Source: Teratosphaeria epicoccoides (taxonomy: Eukaryota; Ascomycota; Dothideomycetes; Mycosphaerellales; Teratosphaeriaceae). From it: a DNA stretch of 64,000 nucleotides. The stretch lies in the NCBI GenBank assembly GCA_021401465.1, contig JADDMT010000112.1:25134-89133 (forward strand). The letters run 5' to 3'. Positions 20,938-32,151 of the stretch are shown piece by piece. Under the pieces are notes generated by a model. It was not told the origin of the DNA. It saw only the letters and a program-made list of their open reading frames with translations, and searched no databases. Made by a program: the position numbers and the translations under genes. Numbering within the stretch: position 1 is the stretch's first letter; every line of letters begins with the position of its first letter.

Positions 20938-23900
20938 ATGAATGGCTACCCCTCGTACGGCTATGGTGCCAATGGCCATGGCATCGACCCGACCTATGCC
21001 GCGGGCGACACCATGATGTTGGGCACAGACCCCACGACGGGCCAGTCGCTGGAGGATATTGTGTCGCAGAACGCCAAGGCGATCCGGCGGCAGAGCGTGC
21101 CACAGGGCTATGGGGCGAGTCCGGCGCAGGTCGATGCGGACATGCGGCGGATATCGATGATGGACTACAACGGGACGTCGCCTGCGACGTCGGCGAACGG
21201 CTTTGCGTACGACCCAAGCGCAAGCATGGACCAGAACGGCATGATGGCAGGTGCGTCGCCTGCGCGGTCAATGTCACAGCCGCGGAGGGCACAGGACATG
21301 CGACCGTCGTCGCACAGCAATTTGGCCGTCACCTCAGGTCTCAACGGCACACCGCCGGGATACAACCAAATCATGCCGCCAAACTCGGCGTACGCGTCTC
21401 CAACCCACCCTCCAAACGGGATGGACCTGAGCATCAGTAGTCCGTACGGCGATCCGAACATAGGCATATCGATGGACTTCAGCATGGACCCGAACATGAG
21501 CACATCCCTGGTCAGCGATATGAACATGAGCATGTACAGTCAGCCGCAGTTCAGCAGCGCCACCGTCGCTTCGCCCATGCACTCGACTGCACATCAAAGT
21601 CAGATCTCGCAGCCCGTCACGCAGCCGCATCCGTCCCTGAACCACCGCAGCAGCAACAGTGGCATGAACACGCAGTACAGTACCCAAAGCAGCCATTCCG
21701 GTGGCACTACTGTACGTGCATTGTCGAGGTCGAACACACTGCCTGACATGAGCAGTGCGAGCAGTCCTTTGCATCCGCAGAATTCGTCGGGGCGACAACC
21801 AGGCCCGACTGCTCAGACCGCGGGAGGATCTGCTGGTCCGGGGTTCCATGCTCACAATCAGTCATCGCAGATGAGTACCTCTCAGGCTGACCACAGGAGC
21901 TCTTGGCCTCAAGGGCAACAGCAACACCCATCTGAAAATATGCAGCAGCAGTACGATGGCGTCAGTGGTCCTGTTCCCATTGATATATCGAACTATAATC
22001 CAAACAACCAGGGCTTCAGTTGGGACGCGCCAAAGGGCGGCTGGCCATCTACAATGGTCGGGAGACCACACAGCATGCAGCCACAGCACAAGAATGCGTA
22101 TTCATCAACGGGATTTGACATGCTTGGAGTACTTGTACGTGCCCATGACCCATTTCTCACGTGTCTCCCACTGACACTCGACAGATGCGTGTTGCCACCC
22201 GTCCGAAGCCTGAGATCAACATCGGTCCGGTGGACTTGTCTTGCGCTTTCGTCGTCTGCGATGCGGAAAAGGATGACATCCCCATTGTCTACTGCTCTGA
22301 CAACTTTGAGCGTCTGACCGGATACAACAAGCACATGATTCTCGGGCGCAACTGCCGATTTCTGCAGTCTCCCGACGGTAACGTTGCACCGGGTATCCGA
22401 CGGAAGTACGTGGACGACGACTCGGTGTTGTACCTGAAGAACATGATAACCTTGCGGCGCGAAGCACAAATCTCGCTGATCAACTACCGGAGAGGCGGTC
22501 AGCCGTTTATGAACTTGCTGACGATGATTCCGATAACTTGGGATGGGGATAATGTGAAGTTCTTCGTCGGGTTTCAGGTCGATTTGGTGGAGCAGCCGAA
22601 CGCGGTCACCAACAAGAACCCCGGTAAGTTGCATCGTCCGATCCCGCTCCCGATCGTATCGATGTGGTATTGGTAGAATGTTCCATGTCAGCTCGCGCGA
22701 CCAAAAGCCCACTGACCTCCCGTCTGATGCGGCTGAATAGAATACTGATATCGAGTATCCAGATGGCAGTTACAGCATCAACTACCAGAGGGGTATGCCC
22801 ATCCCTCGGTATGTCATTAATGCACCAGAGTCCATGCCTCCCAAGTCCGAGCTCTGCCAAACCGTGCCGCGCGACGACGTCTCCGCGATCCTCACCTCGA
22901 TCGGCACTGGCGAATCTGAATACGCCAAGCGCATGTGGGATAAAGTGCTGTTGGAAAACACCGACGATGTAGTACATGTGCTGTCTCTCAAAGGTCTGTT
23001 CCAATGGGTCTCGCCTTCCGCCATACGGATACTGGAATACGAGCCCCATGAGATCATCGGCACTGCGCTCAGCTCTGTGTGCCATCCTAGTGACATCGTG
23101 CCAGTGACGCGAGAACTCAAGGATACTTCCTCCGGCGCCTCGGTCAATGTCGTCTTTCGGATACGGCGAAAGAACAGTGGTTATATGTGGTTCGAAGGCC
23201 ATGGCTCGCTGCACACCGAGCAAGGCAAGGGCCGCAAGTCTATTATCATGGTCGGTAGAGAGCGACCGGTTTATGCGCTCAGTAAGAACGAGCTCATGAA
23301 CAACGGTGGCATTGGCGAGAACGAGCTTTGGACGAAGATGTCGACAAGTGGGATGTTCCTGTTTGTGGGCTCGAATGTACGACAATTGCTCGACCGGCAG
23401 CCAGATGAGCTTGTTGGCATCAGCATACAATCTCTCATGCGGGCTGAGTCCAAGGTCGAATTTGCCAGGATTCTGGAACACGCGCGCACTGGCAAGATTG
23501 CGAGCGTGAAGCACGAAATGATCAACCGAAGGGGACAAGTACTGTCAGCGTTCACGACACTGTACCCAGGGGACGCGACCGAAGGGTTGAAGCCGACGTT
23601 CATCATGGCGCAGACGAGGCTCGTCAAGTTCTCTCGAGGTGGCCAATCGGCAAGGCCGAGCATGTATCCCAAGACCGAAAGGAATTCAAACGAGTCGATG
23701 AGCTCCATCAAAGCGTCCGGTTCCCAAGCTGGAACACCACTGCTAGGTAACAGCACGCCCGCGTCGGGCCTTTCGATGTCGAACTTCCAGAATACCAACG
23801 GGTCGGCTGCGACTTATGCCGGTGAGAAAGGTCTGTTGCTTGGACACCAGGACATCTCGCTCGCCTCGGATGACAATCTCTTCGATGAGCTCAAGACCAC

Positions 23901-24470
23901 CAAGTCCTCGTCTTGGCAATATGAGATACGTCAATTGGAGAAGAGGAACAGAATGTTGGCGGAAGAAGTGCAGTCATTGATTGCGGCGAAGAAGAAGAGG
24001 AAGCGGAGAAAGAACGGTGGCAATTTAACGAAAGATTGCGCGAACTGCCATACCAAAGTCACACCGGAGTGGCGGAGAGGTCCGAGCGGCCAGCGAGATC
24101 TGTGTAACAGCTGTGGGCTGAGGTGGGCCAAGCTCGTAAGTCTTGTGCGACGTTATCCACGCTGGCGTGGTTGAGTTGACTGACATTCTTCTAGAACGGT
24201 CGTGTCTCCCCACGGACGAACTCGCAGCGCTCGGCGCACTCCGGCGGCGCTTCCGACAAAGGTGCTTCGCCGCGGATCGGGAGCACCACCGCGCATGCAC
24301 CCGGCAATCGGTCTCCACTCGGCATGTCGGGTGCAACTCCGGTCCACCATCAGCAGACACAAGTGACTGGTGCCACCGGCAATACAAATGGATCGGGTGG
24401 CCATGCTGCGAGTATGGAAGGCGCGTCAGGAGTGCCTGATAAGATTGAGGAGGGCATCGAACCGGATTGA
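20938..24470 (+). CDS. wc-1: White collar-1 blue-light receptor and GATA factor (four exons)
   Basis: Exons 20938-22134, 22185-22623, 22763-24135 and 24195-24470; about 1,094 residues. The first exon is a Ser/Gln/Met-rich activation-type region. Exon 2 opens the LOV domain: FERLTGYNKHMILGRNCRFLQ, which contains the flavin-binding GRNCRFLQ with its photoactive Cys. Exon 3 carries two more PAS domains (DVVHVLSLKGLFQWVSPSA; MSTSGMFLFVGSN), a basic segment (KKKRKRRK), and a GATA-type zinc finger C-x2-C-x18-C-x2-C (CANC...CNSC) that is completed across the last splice. This is the full WC-1/LreA/BLR1 architecture: a flavin photoreceptor that pairs with WC-2 to activate light-responsive genes and feed the circadian clock. 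The 5' boundary of exon 3 was set by phase and restores DGSYSINYQRG. Confidence 0.96.
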
Positions 24471-26260
24471 CTGCTGAACTTCCTCTGCATGAATCTTGCT
24501 GTGGCCACTGAACGGCTCCGGCCGTCCGTTCATGGCACCTCAGGTCGAGCTGCATCGTGCACGTAGACATTGCAGAGCGGCAGCAAACACGAGCCTGCTC
24601 TGCTTGCTTTTGGGAAAACATCACGGCTGGTGAGTACGGTTACTGTTCGCTCGATACCCTGCCCCGCCCCCCCCCGCTTGAGCTTTTCAAGATCGCTTTG
24701 TATTGTGCCTTGGATGTTTGGGATATACAGGAGAGACCGCCACGATGTCACGACTGTCCGGACGGACATGATGACAGGGCGAAAGGTGACTGGGACGTGC
24801 CGAACGCACGATTGGCGTTTTCTTGGGAGTTCTGGGGATTCCTGACGGTGTTTGGGTGGTGTTTGGGCGAGGTTTTATTGGAGGAGGAACAGGACGCACA
24901 GGGTGTGTTGCGGAGAGAGCGAGAGCGGGAGCAGAGTCACGAAAGGCTTCGTCTGCATAGCGCAGCATCGAGCAATCAATCCAACATCTTTGCTGTTCGT
25001 TGGGATGCGCGTCTTGTACATGCCAGCATGGGGTCCAAGTCCACCCCAGGTGCTGCATGGGACGTCCATGCTCTGCGAGTCTGTGGCGCGTGTCAAGTTG
25101 TGATAGTTTCGTGCTTCCCAGGACCTTGGGCTCCGACACATGTCATGTCTAGTGTCATATTCTAAGATACACGTCAGCCCTGATGGGGAAGTAACCAGGC
25201 TGCATGCATGGCTGTCTCCTGAGCTTTGTTGAGTCGTGGTACGACGCACAGATGCCTGAGCGAGCGCGGCGCCGTGGCTGTTGTCCGGGCTTCATGTTGA
25301 CACCACACACTCTCCCCGCCACCGAACTCGGCAATGTGCGGAAAAAAAGCCACATCTACATCTACTACGGTATATACCCATTTTTGTTTTCTCCGTTCCC
25401 TTTTTTCCGAAGCCACCCCCCCAAAGTCACCAAGGCAAACCAGTGTGATGAAAAATCGCCAAGAAAAACAAACAAACCCTCCTGTATGAGCATCCCCCAA
25501 ACTCAAACATCCACCTCCTCGGCATTCATCTGCCATCCATCAACGCTCTGACTCCATCAATTTCACCTCCCGCCAACGCCCATCTCCGCCCGCACGACCA
25601 GGGGGGGCACCGTCCCTGGGCAAACTCATGTACGAATTACGATCGCAAATTGGCGCGTGTTAAGCTTGTACAAGCATAAAAGCTCCAGACGCGCTTTGCC
25701 CGCCTGGGGAAGGGCAGCATCGCATTGGACCTGGTTAGGCCTCTGGCGTGGGAAGTAAGTAGTACCTCGATAGCTACGCGCCTGCCCAAAGGTTTGCTTC
25801 TTCCCAAGTCTTGCTTTTGTGCTGTTCCCTCTCCGTCCGCCTCTCCCTTCTTCCCTTTTCCTCTTTTCTTTTTTTCCGCCGCTGCGGTACGCGTCGTGAC
25901 ACTCAGGACGATTGGCCGACGGACTCTTCCCTGATTGCTGCCACCTCCCCTCTGCGACACCTCCGCTGGTCCCCTTCGTCATCCCAATCCTGTGCGCGCG
26001 GACAGTAGTCTCCACGTCTCACACAGGCCACCTGCATTACTTGCATAAGCTGTTGGGTCGCCAAGCAGCAGTCCTTGCCGGCAGCAGGCCGGGCGTCTGT
26101 GCGACCCGGACCTGGGTGCGCATTTCTCGTGCGACGCGACAGGTTCCAAGTGATACTTCCCGATCGACTCCTCTCTCCCCCGCCGTCGGCCGCGGTCTGA
26201 CGGAAGTTGAGCGTACGTTTGTCACGGCAGAGAAGCTGCGTGGAACACGACTCAGGCACC
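24471..26260. other. Intergenic region between wc-1 and a Ras-like gene
   Basis: About 1.8 kb without a supported gene. Pyrimidine-rich tracts near 25,370-25,420 and 25,840-25,880 look like typical fungal core-promoter CT boxes for the downstream Ras-like gene. Open frames up to about 200 codons occur but have no recognisable motifs. Confidence 0.5.
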
Positions 26261-27080
26261 ATGAACGATTCCAACAAGATCTCCATCACCATATGCGGTG
26301 ACGGAGGATGCGGAAAGTCGTCGATCACGCTGCGCTTGGTGCGCAGTCAATGGACTCACGAGTACGTCGGACAGAGGCGCGGAGAGCAGCGTGGGAGCGC
26401 GGACTGATGTGCCCCCAGGTACGACCCGACGATTGAGGACTCCTACTCCGTCACCCGCACCATCGACGGAGTCACGTACTCCTTGGCACTCACCGACACC
26501 GCCGGACAAGAAGAGTATCGAGGGCTCTGGTCCTCGTCGAACCTCACCTCCGATGCCTTCCTGCTCGTGTACGACATCACCTCGGCCGATTCCTTGCGCG
26601 CGTTGGAGTATTTCGATCAAATGCTTGAAGTGGAAAGAGAAACGAGGTTCGACGCAAACAAAGTCTTGCCCGTCTGCATAGTCGCCGGCAACAAGTGCGA
26701 TCTGCAGGGTATGCGACAGATCGCTGCAAGAGACGGGCTGGAGTGGGCAAAGTCCAGGGGCTACGGCTTCATGGAGACAAGCGCCCGGGAGATGGTGAAC
26801 ATCGAGGAGACATTTGCGCGTACGTATCCGGGCCAGCATGAGTGGGTCGCGCCGAGCTGATGTGTGCACAGTCCTCGTGCGACGCGTCCGAGATGCCCGG
26901 AACAACCACGCCAAAGGCGTCAAATCGACCCTTCCGTCGTCAGCTGCCCCGCGACCGCAGCCGCTGGATCCCATCCCATCGACGAAAGAGAAGGCTCTGC
27001 CTCCCGGGCCACCGGAGAGCCGTGCCCAGCTGGGCTCGTCGCGAGACAAGCCTTGGTGGAAAAAGTTAATGTGTTTGTAA
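26261..27080 (+). CDS. Ras-family small GTPase (three exons)
   Basis: Exons 26261-26361, 26419-26819 and 26872-27080; 236 residues. All G motifs are present: P-loop GDGGCGKSS, effector region YDPTIEDSY, switch II DTAGQEEY, NKCD for guanine specificity, and ETSA. The effector loop places it in the Ras rather than the Rab or Rho branch. After the G domain comes a basic/Pro-rich tail ending WWKKLMCL. The only C-terminal Cys is second from the end, so the usual CAAX box is absent in this model. Either membrane attachment is unusual or a small 3' exon has been missed. It acts as a GTP-dependent switch by family knowledge; which pathway it serves is not readable here. Confidence 0.88.
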
Positions 27081-28405
27081 TTTTCTCGAAATGCGACAGA
27101 TGGGATATTCATTGGCTTGGGGCTGCGACATGTTGGCTACGGCAGTTGCTGTTGGGTTTTTTTTTGCTCGTTCAAGCGTGTCGTTGCACGGCGAGGGGCT
27201 TGCATAAGAAGGATGTGTCTTGGATACCATGTATGAACCACACAGGTCCTACCTACACATTCCGGGACCGGATGAGCTTCTGCTGCCTTGGACTCCCGGA
27301 CAGCCAGCAGCTGATCTGCTGTCACGCAAAGTCGTGCCAAGTACATCAGTTGTCTTCGCGCGGGGCGTGGAACCGACAGTCCTTCAGGTGCTTTCTTGGA
27401 GGCGGCTCGTCAAGGGGTCTTGGAATTGTGCGGTAATTGAAATTTGCTCAATGTGCTTGGAAAACAAAATCCTGCCCGCTCGAGCAAACATTTCAGCCAT
27501 CGATGAGCTTCTGACCTACGGGAACAGGTAATATCTAGCTGGCTGTAAGGCGGAGATCAGGTGGTGCGGTACCCACCTCGTAGGCAGCATCGCGGCTCGT
27601 CCACGTCATGTCAATCTGGTCTGCTCGCATGAACAGGCGGTGCCTCAGTGCTGACCTCTCATGACCCTGCTGAACCGTACAATCAAGCCGGGAGTCCGGC
27701 GAGCGTGCTGGATTACTGCGCCACCTGTCTGTCCGCTCGAACGTCGAACTTGTCGTCCTCAACAGCACTCCATTGCCGGACGAGCTTTATCAAACACCGC
27801 AGGTTGGGCAACTCGACCAGGAAAGTGCTTGCGGAAGAGATCGGCTGGGCGCGAAGCAGAGATCAACGTGCAACGGCGCTGACTCTGGCAATGACGGCAG
27901 CTGTAGAGTCCGGCTTCAGCACGTCACGGAGAATGCTATTGCTCAAGGCCAATTGCTACGACTCGGTACGTTGCGGTACCCTGCCCAAGAGCCGTCAAGG
28001 TGGTTCTCGCGGCCTCCTGACAATATTCTGCTCTCCCTCACGCTTGACCATTTTCCTTGGCCAGTCCATGCTTGCGAGAGCGCGCTCGAGTACCAAAAAA
28101 TTCAAGGTGCAGGTTACTGCGATAGGATTTGTTGACAACCAAGCTTCGCAACGACCTCTGCGCACACAGCGAGGTTTCAAGAAGACTCTCCACGCCTTGA
28201 CAAACCTGCAGAGTCAGATTTTCCAGTTGAAGAGAGGCAAGCATTGGCGTCGGTATATCTGCCGAGCGATGAAGGCAGAAGTCTAAAAGACCTATGCTCT
28301 TGAGCAGAGGCTCAAGCCATCCGCTAGTCTGCTCTTGCATACATCGACCAAGTAAGAACGACATCACCAATCCCTAACCTACCTCCCTCGTCGCCGCAAG
28401 ACTGT
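27081..28405. other. Intergenic region, no supported gene
   Basis: About 1.3 kb between the Ras-like gene and the small mitochondrial gene. The longest frame (27,648-28,286, plus strand) has no domain, no compositional signature and no spliced partner, so I do not call it. Confidence 0.45.
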
Positions 28406-28999
28406 CTAGTAATCCTCCTTTCCCCACTTGTTGTACTTCTCATGTAGCTCCTATTGAGTATATTAGCCTCCCAAGGCTTCTCATCGTCCATCTCCACGGT
28501 CGGAGGACGGTCGCGGGCTCCATTACATACCCTGGGCAGGTTCACATTCGGGATGATGACCTCGTTTAATGCGCTAGGCGCATCTTTCCTGCCCCTGCTC
28601 GCATCGCCGTGCGGGTGGTACTGGTACTTGGCATTGCTGCCGGTCTTCCATGGCTCGCTGTCGGGGGCCTGAGCGACCTTGTTCTCGGAGGAGGATGAAG
28701 TCGGGTTTCGGCTGAAGTGCCAACCGGCGAGGGAGAAGGCACCGGTCATGATCGCGAGGAGGATCTGCGAGGTAAGGCATGTTGTATTAGCTTGGGATGG
28801 AGTGGAGGTATCCATTGAGATACGAGATATTTCATACGTAGAGCTCAGGATCCCGCTTAGCGCCCTCTTTCAGGTCGACCTTCTTCTCTGGGATCTTGTC
28901 ACCGCCGAGATCACGCTCGTTGACGGCGTACCGCCTGAAAGCCGTGCGCACCGGTGTGCGGGTAGCGGAGAAGGCAGCTCTTCGCGCGATTGCCGACAT
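28406..28999 (-). CDS. Small mitochondrial single-span membrane protein (three exons)
   Basis: Exons 28838-28999, 28531-28764 and 28406-28450, phase 0 at both junctions; 146 residues. It starts MSAIARRAAFSATRTPVRTA, a strong mitochondrial presequence (Arg/Ala/Ser/Thr, no acids). One membrane span follows directly after the first splice (ILLAIMTGAFSLAGWHF). The rest is a short tail ending in the last exon with ELHEKYNKWGKEDY. The tail motif EVIIPNVNLP plus that ending looks like a conserved ascomycete family that I recognise in outline but cannot name with confidence. A respiratory-chain or inner-membrane role is inference from targeting and topology. The 15-codon last exon has a clear donor (GTATGT) and acceptor. 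Confidence 0.7.
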
Positions 29000-29373
29000 A
29001 ATTGTGAGTGCTGGATGTGGAAGGTGTTCGGATGGTGAGACGAGAACAGAAGACGCCAACGGGAGTGACGTCCATCCGTCCGGCGGCGGGAGGAGCCGAG
29101 CTGAAAAGCGAGCCGATCCCGTCCTTCAGGGGAGTCTTGCAGGATTTACCACTTCACGAGGACTGGGTTGCAAACACAATGTACATTGGCCATAGAGCAT
29201 GAGGGGCGGAGAGAGATGTCATTGGCATATTCGCTATCGATTACACATCACGCTCGACGAGGGATCTGACTCTGAGCATGAATCGGGAGCCTCGCATATC
29301 CCCGTGTACTTCGATTTGGCCAACGATTGAATTCGGTTGCGACACCACATCGAACCGATAGCATCCATTCCCC
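29000..29373. promoter_or_regulatory. Divergent promoter, small mitochondrial gene / ERF2
   Basis: 374 bp between two divergent start codons. No repeat or recognised element is seen; it must contain both promoters. Confidence 0.4.
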
Positions 29374-31608
29374 ATGGCCTCATCGACGCCGGCTCCCGGC
29401 GAATGGGCTGGCACCGCGACGAGCGCCCTTCCCTCTTTCCTCGACGAAGACCCGTACCCAAGTCGTGGCCCCGATGGCCGGCCAATTTCATCTTCGACCG
29501 CATGGACCGACACGACTTCAGGCGCGTCGGACTTCGAAACGGACACTGCGAGCGCCAAATCGAGGCCTGCTTCGAGCAGTGCAACAGTTCCGGGTGCGAC
29601 AGGACCGGTGGGAGAGCCGGGCCTGCCGACAAGCCGGCCGACCACCAGCACTGCAACAACGATCAGCGGCGCGAGAGTGACGGCCTTCCACAGTAGTGTT
29701 CAAACGCCGTCGAGCTCAAGGAGAGGGCTAGCAGCGTTTGCCGCGCGCAGTGGGGAGCGCATGAGGGAGTCTGGCGGGAGGTCAGAAGATTTAAGACCAG
29801 CGTCCAGTACAACACATGTACCTTCCATCTCCGCCGCTGGTTTCTTCAGGCCCATGAGCAGTCAGCACTTACAAGCACAACGGGGACAAAGTCGAGGAGG
29901 GGCACTGGCCCAGACTGTCAACAGGCCAAGTGAGGACTCCAAGAGCCATCGATACAGCAATGCATCTCTGCACACATTGAAGGATCAGAGGCCTTATACG
30001 CGTGAAGATGACGCGCCACCAGTCCCGCCGCTGGCTGGAGGCACGGATGGTAGCGCCATCGACTCGCATCAAGTGGCAGGCAGAGTGGCAAGTGGCAACT
30101 CCACAGGTCCATTCAACGCGAGACCCGGACAGGTCCCGGAACACAGCGGTATCAACGGCATGCAAAGACAGAATTCTGCTAGAGAATTGCCGCCAAGGTC
30201 GTCAAAGAGCTTTAGGGAGGGTCTGAGGCTGAGCTCAAGGAGGGCAAGCAAGCACGATCAGGATCGGAGGCGAACGACGAATGGGCACGAAAAGCTACAA
30301 TCAAATCCTAGTTCGCCTGCAGTTTTTGCAGAAGAGAAGCACCAGCTCTACTCGCCCTCACATGACTCAAAGCCTCAATTTGGCAAACCAGCACGAAATC
30401 ACGAGTACTTTGCCGGCAACGTGATCTTTTTTCTCTCCGGCCGCTGCATGAACACCCGGGCTCGTCCCCTCAACGTCGCAACATTCCTTCTCACTGCATC
30501 GCCTGCAGCGCTCTTCTTCGGCTTCAGCGCACCATGGCTATGGCATCATGTCTCCCCGGCCATTCCCATCATCTTCGCCTACATTTTCTACATCACCACC
30601 AGCTCTTTCCTACACGCTGAGTTCTCCGACCCCGGCATCTTACCACGAAACCTACATCCACAACCGCCAAATCCGGAGGAGGAGCGCGATCCGCTGACCG
30701 TTGGCCCTCCGACGACCGAGTGGGTGATGGTGAAGACGTTCCCATCCAAGTCCGCAAATAATGCTTCCAAAGCGTCGCAGGCTGCTGCAGACCGCAGTAT
30801 GGAGGAGCAACGACCTGGTGGGCTGACAGCGATGGAAGTTCCAACCAAATACTGCAAGAGCTGCGCGATATGGCGGCCGCCGCGCGCGCATCACTGTCGA
30901 GTCTGCGATGCCTGCATCGAGACGCAAGATCATCATTGTGTCTGGTTGAACAATTGCGTCGGTCGTCGCAACTACCGCTTCTTCTTCGCCTACGTTGGAT
31001 TCGCCTCCCTGATGGCAGCACTCCTCCTCGCCTTCACACTGACCCACATCAGCACCTACGCCACCGCCTACAACCTATCTTTCGGCGAGTCCCTCTCCGG
31101 CAGAAGCCAAGAGCGCGTCGCCTTCGCCATGTTCCTCTACAGCATCCTTGCCCTCCCGTACCCGGGCAGCCTCTTCGTCTACCACCTTTTCCTCATCGCG
31201 CGCGGCGAGACCACGCGAGAGTACCTCAACAGCCACAAATTCCTGCCCAAAGACAGGTATAGGCCTTTCAGCCAGAAGTCCTGGTACCGCAATTGGGCGG
31301 CCGTCCTCTTGCGTCCGCGCCCGCCGACGTACATGCAGTTCCGCCATCGTCACGAAAATGGCGACCTGAGGTACGGGCATGAGTTGAATAAGGCGGAACG
31401 TAGGAAAAGAATGAAGGGCCGGTATGCGGTGGTTGGGCCGAACAGAAGCGCTGTCGGGGAGAAACTCGAGATGAAGCAGTTGAGCCTGAACAGTCCGCAA
31501 AAGAAGAGGTTCGAGCAGATGCCGCCGGACAGCGCGGGCACAGGAATGCTGAGCGCGAATGGGTCGATTGGTGAGCTACGTGGGCCGATCAATCGGACGC
31601 CGCGGTAG
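29374..31608 (+). CDS. erf2: Palmitoyltransferase Erf2 (DHHC family)
   Basis: A 744-residue single-exon protein. A long Ser/Pro/Arg-rich disordered N-terminus (about 340 residues) precedes four membrane spans: two before the catalytic loop (e.g. SPAALFFGFSAPWLW) and two after (FFFAYVGFASLMAALLLAF; AMFLYSILALPYPGSLF). The Cys-rich domain reads KYCKSCAIWRPPRAHHCRVC, then CIETQDHHCVWLNNCVGRRNYR, with the catalytic DHHC. The downstream TTREYLN segment is the conserved TTxE motif. Erf2 palmitoylates Ras at the ER with its partner Erf4. A Ras-like GTPase gene lies about 2.3 kb upstream in this window, but the neighbourhood alone says nothing about pairing. Confidence 0.93.
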   Translation: MASSTPAPGEWAGTATSALPSFLDEDPYPSRGPDGRPISSSTAWTDTTSGASDFETDTASAKSRPASSSATVPGATGPVGEPGLPTSRPTTSTATTISGARVTAFHSSVQTPSSSRRGLAAFAARSGERMRESGGRSEDLRPASSTTHVPSISAAGFFRPMSSQHLQAQRGQSRGGALAQTVNRPSEDSKSHRYSNASLHTLKDQRPYTREDDAPPVPPLAGGTDGSAIDSHQVAGRVASGNSTGPFNARPGQVPEHSGINGMQRQNSARELPPRSSKSFREGLRLSSRRASKHDQDRRRTTNGHEKLQSNPSSPAVFAEEKHQLYSPSHDSKPQFGKPARNHEYFAGNVIFFLSGRCMNTRARPLNVATFLLTASPAALFFGFSAPWLWHHVSPAIPIIFAYIFYITTSSFLHAEFSDPGILPRNLHPQPPNPEEERDPLTVGPPTTEWVMVKTFPSKSANNASKASQAAADRSMEEQRPGGLTAMEVPTKYCKSCAIWRPPRAHHCRVCDACIETQDHHCVWLNNCVGRRNYRFFFAYVGFASLMAALLLAFTLTHISTYATAYNLSFGESLSGRSQERVAFAMFLYSILALPYPGSLFVYHLFLIARGETTREYLNSHKFLPKDRYRPFSQKSWYRNWAAVLLRPRPPTYMQFRHRHENGDLRYGHELNKAERRKRMKGRYAVVGPNRSAVGEKLEMKQLSLNSPQKKRFEQMPPDSAGTGMLSANGSIGELRGPINRTPR

Positions 31609-32151
31609 TTTGGGCATGTTCTCTGAAAAGAAGATGAGAAGCAAAGGTGAGTCAGTGGTGCGATTGCCTGTGACATTTTCTCGTGATTGGCGACGGCGTT
31701 CTGGCTGTTTGATTCCTGCTGCGCTTTCAAAGTATGATACCTCCTCACACTGGGCATTTGTTTGTGGGTGGCGTTGGGTGACGGCTATTGCGCTTGTGCG
31801 AGCGAGTGTATGGGAAGGATCGCTCTCCTTGGTGATACCTCAGCACAGCAGTGCGTTGAGCCACATGGCGTGGATGGGGACTTGGTGAATCTTTGATGGG
31901 GATGCGTTGCACGTTGTAGTGTATAAGTGTCATTGCATTGTGGCAGGGAGGCGAATTGTGTAAGCTGGAGAGCGTAAAGCTACATACGACAGTACGATTG
32001 GCCGGTCACCCCGACTCTCTCTGCTGCGCTGCCTGACAGGGCAGGGAGGGTTTCGGATATAGCTCTTAAATCCTACCTAGGTACATGTATCTGCTATGTC
32101 ATGCTTGAATATTCTACAGTTTCGCGAAACAAGTGTTGCAAAATTGTGGCA
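31609..32151. other. Intergenic region ERF2-IBA57
   Basis: No gene or structured repeat is seen. It holds the ERF2 3' region and the IBA57 promoter. Confidence 0.45.

Noticed and set aside
24557..25165. A 202-codon plus-strand frame after wc-1
   Set aside because: Composition is irregular, no motif is seen, and minus-strand frames overlap it; it is probably the wc-1 3' region and spacer.
27648..28286. A 212-codon plus-strand frame
   Set aside because: No domain, membrane segment or family resemblance, no spliced partner, and overlapping frames of similar quality; length alone is not enough at this base composition.
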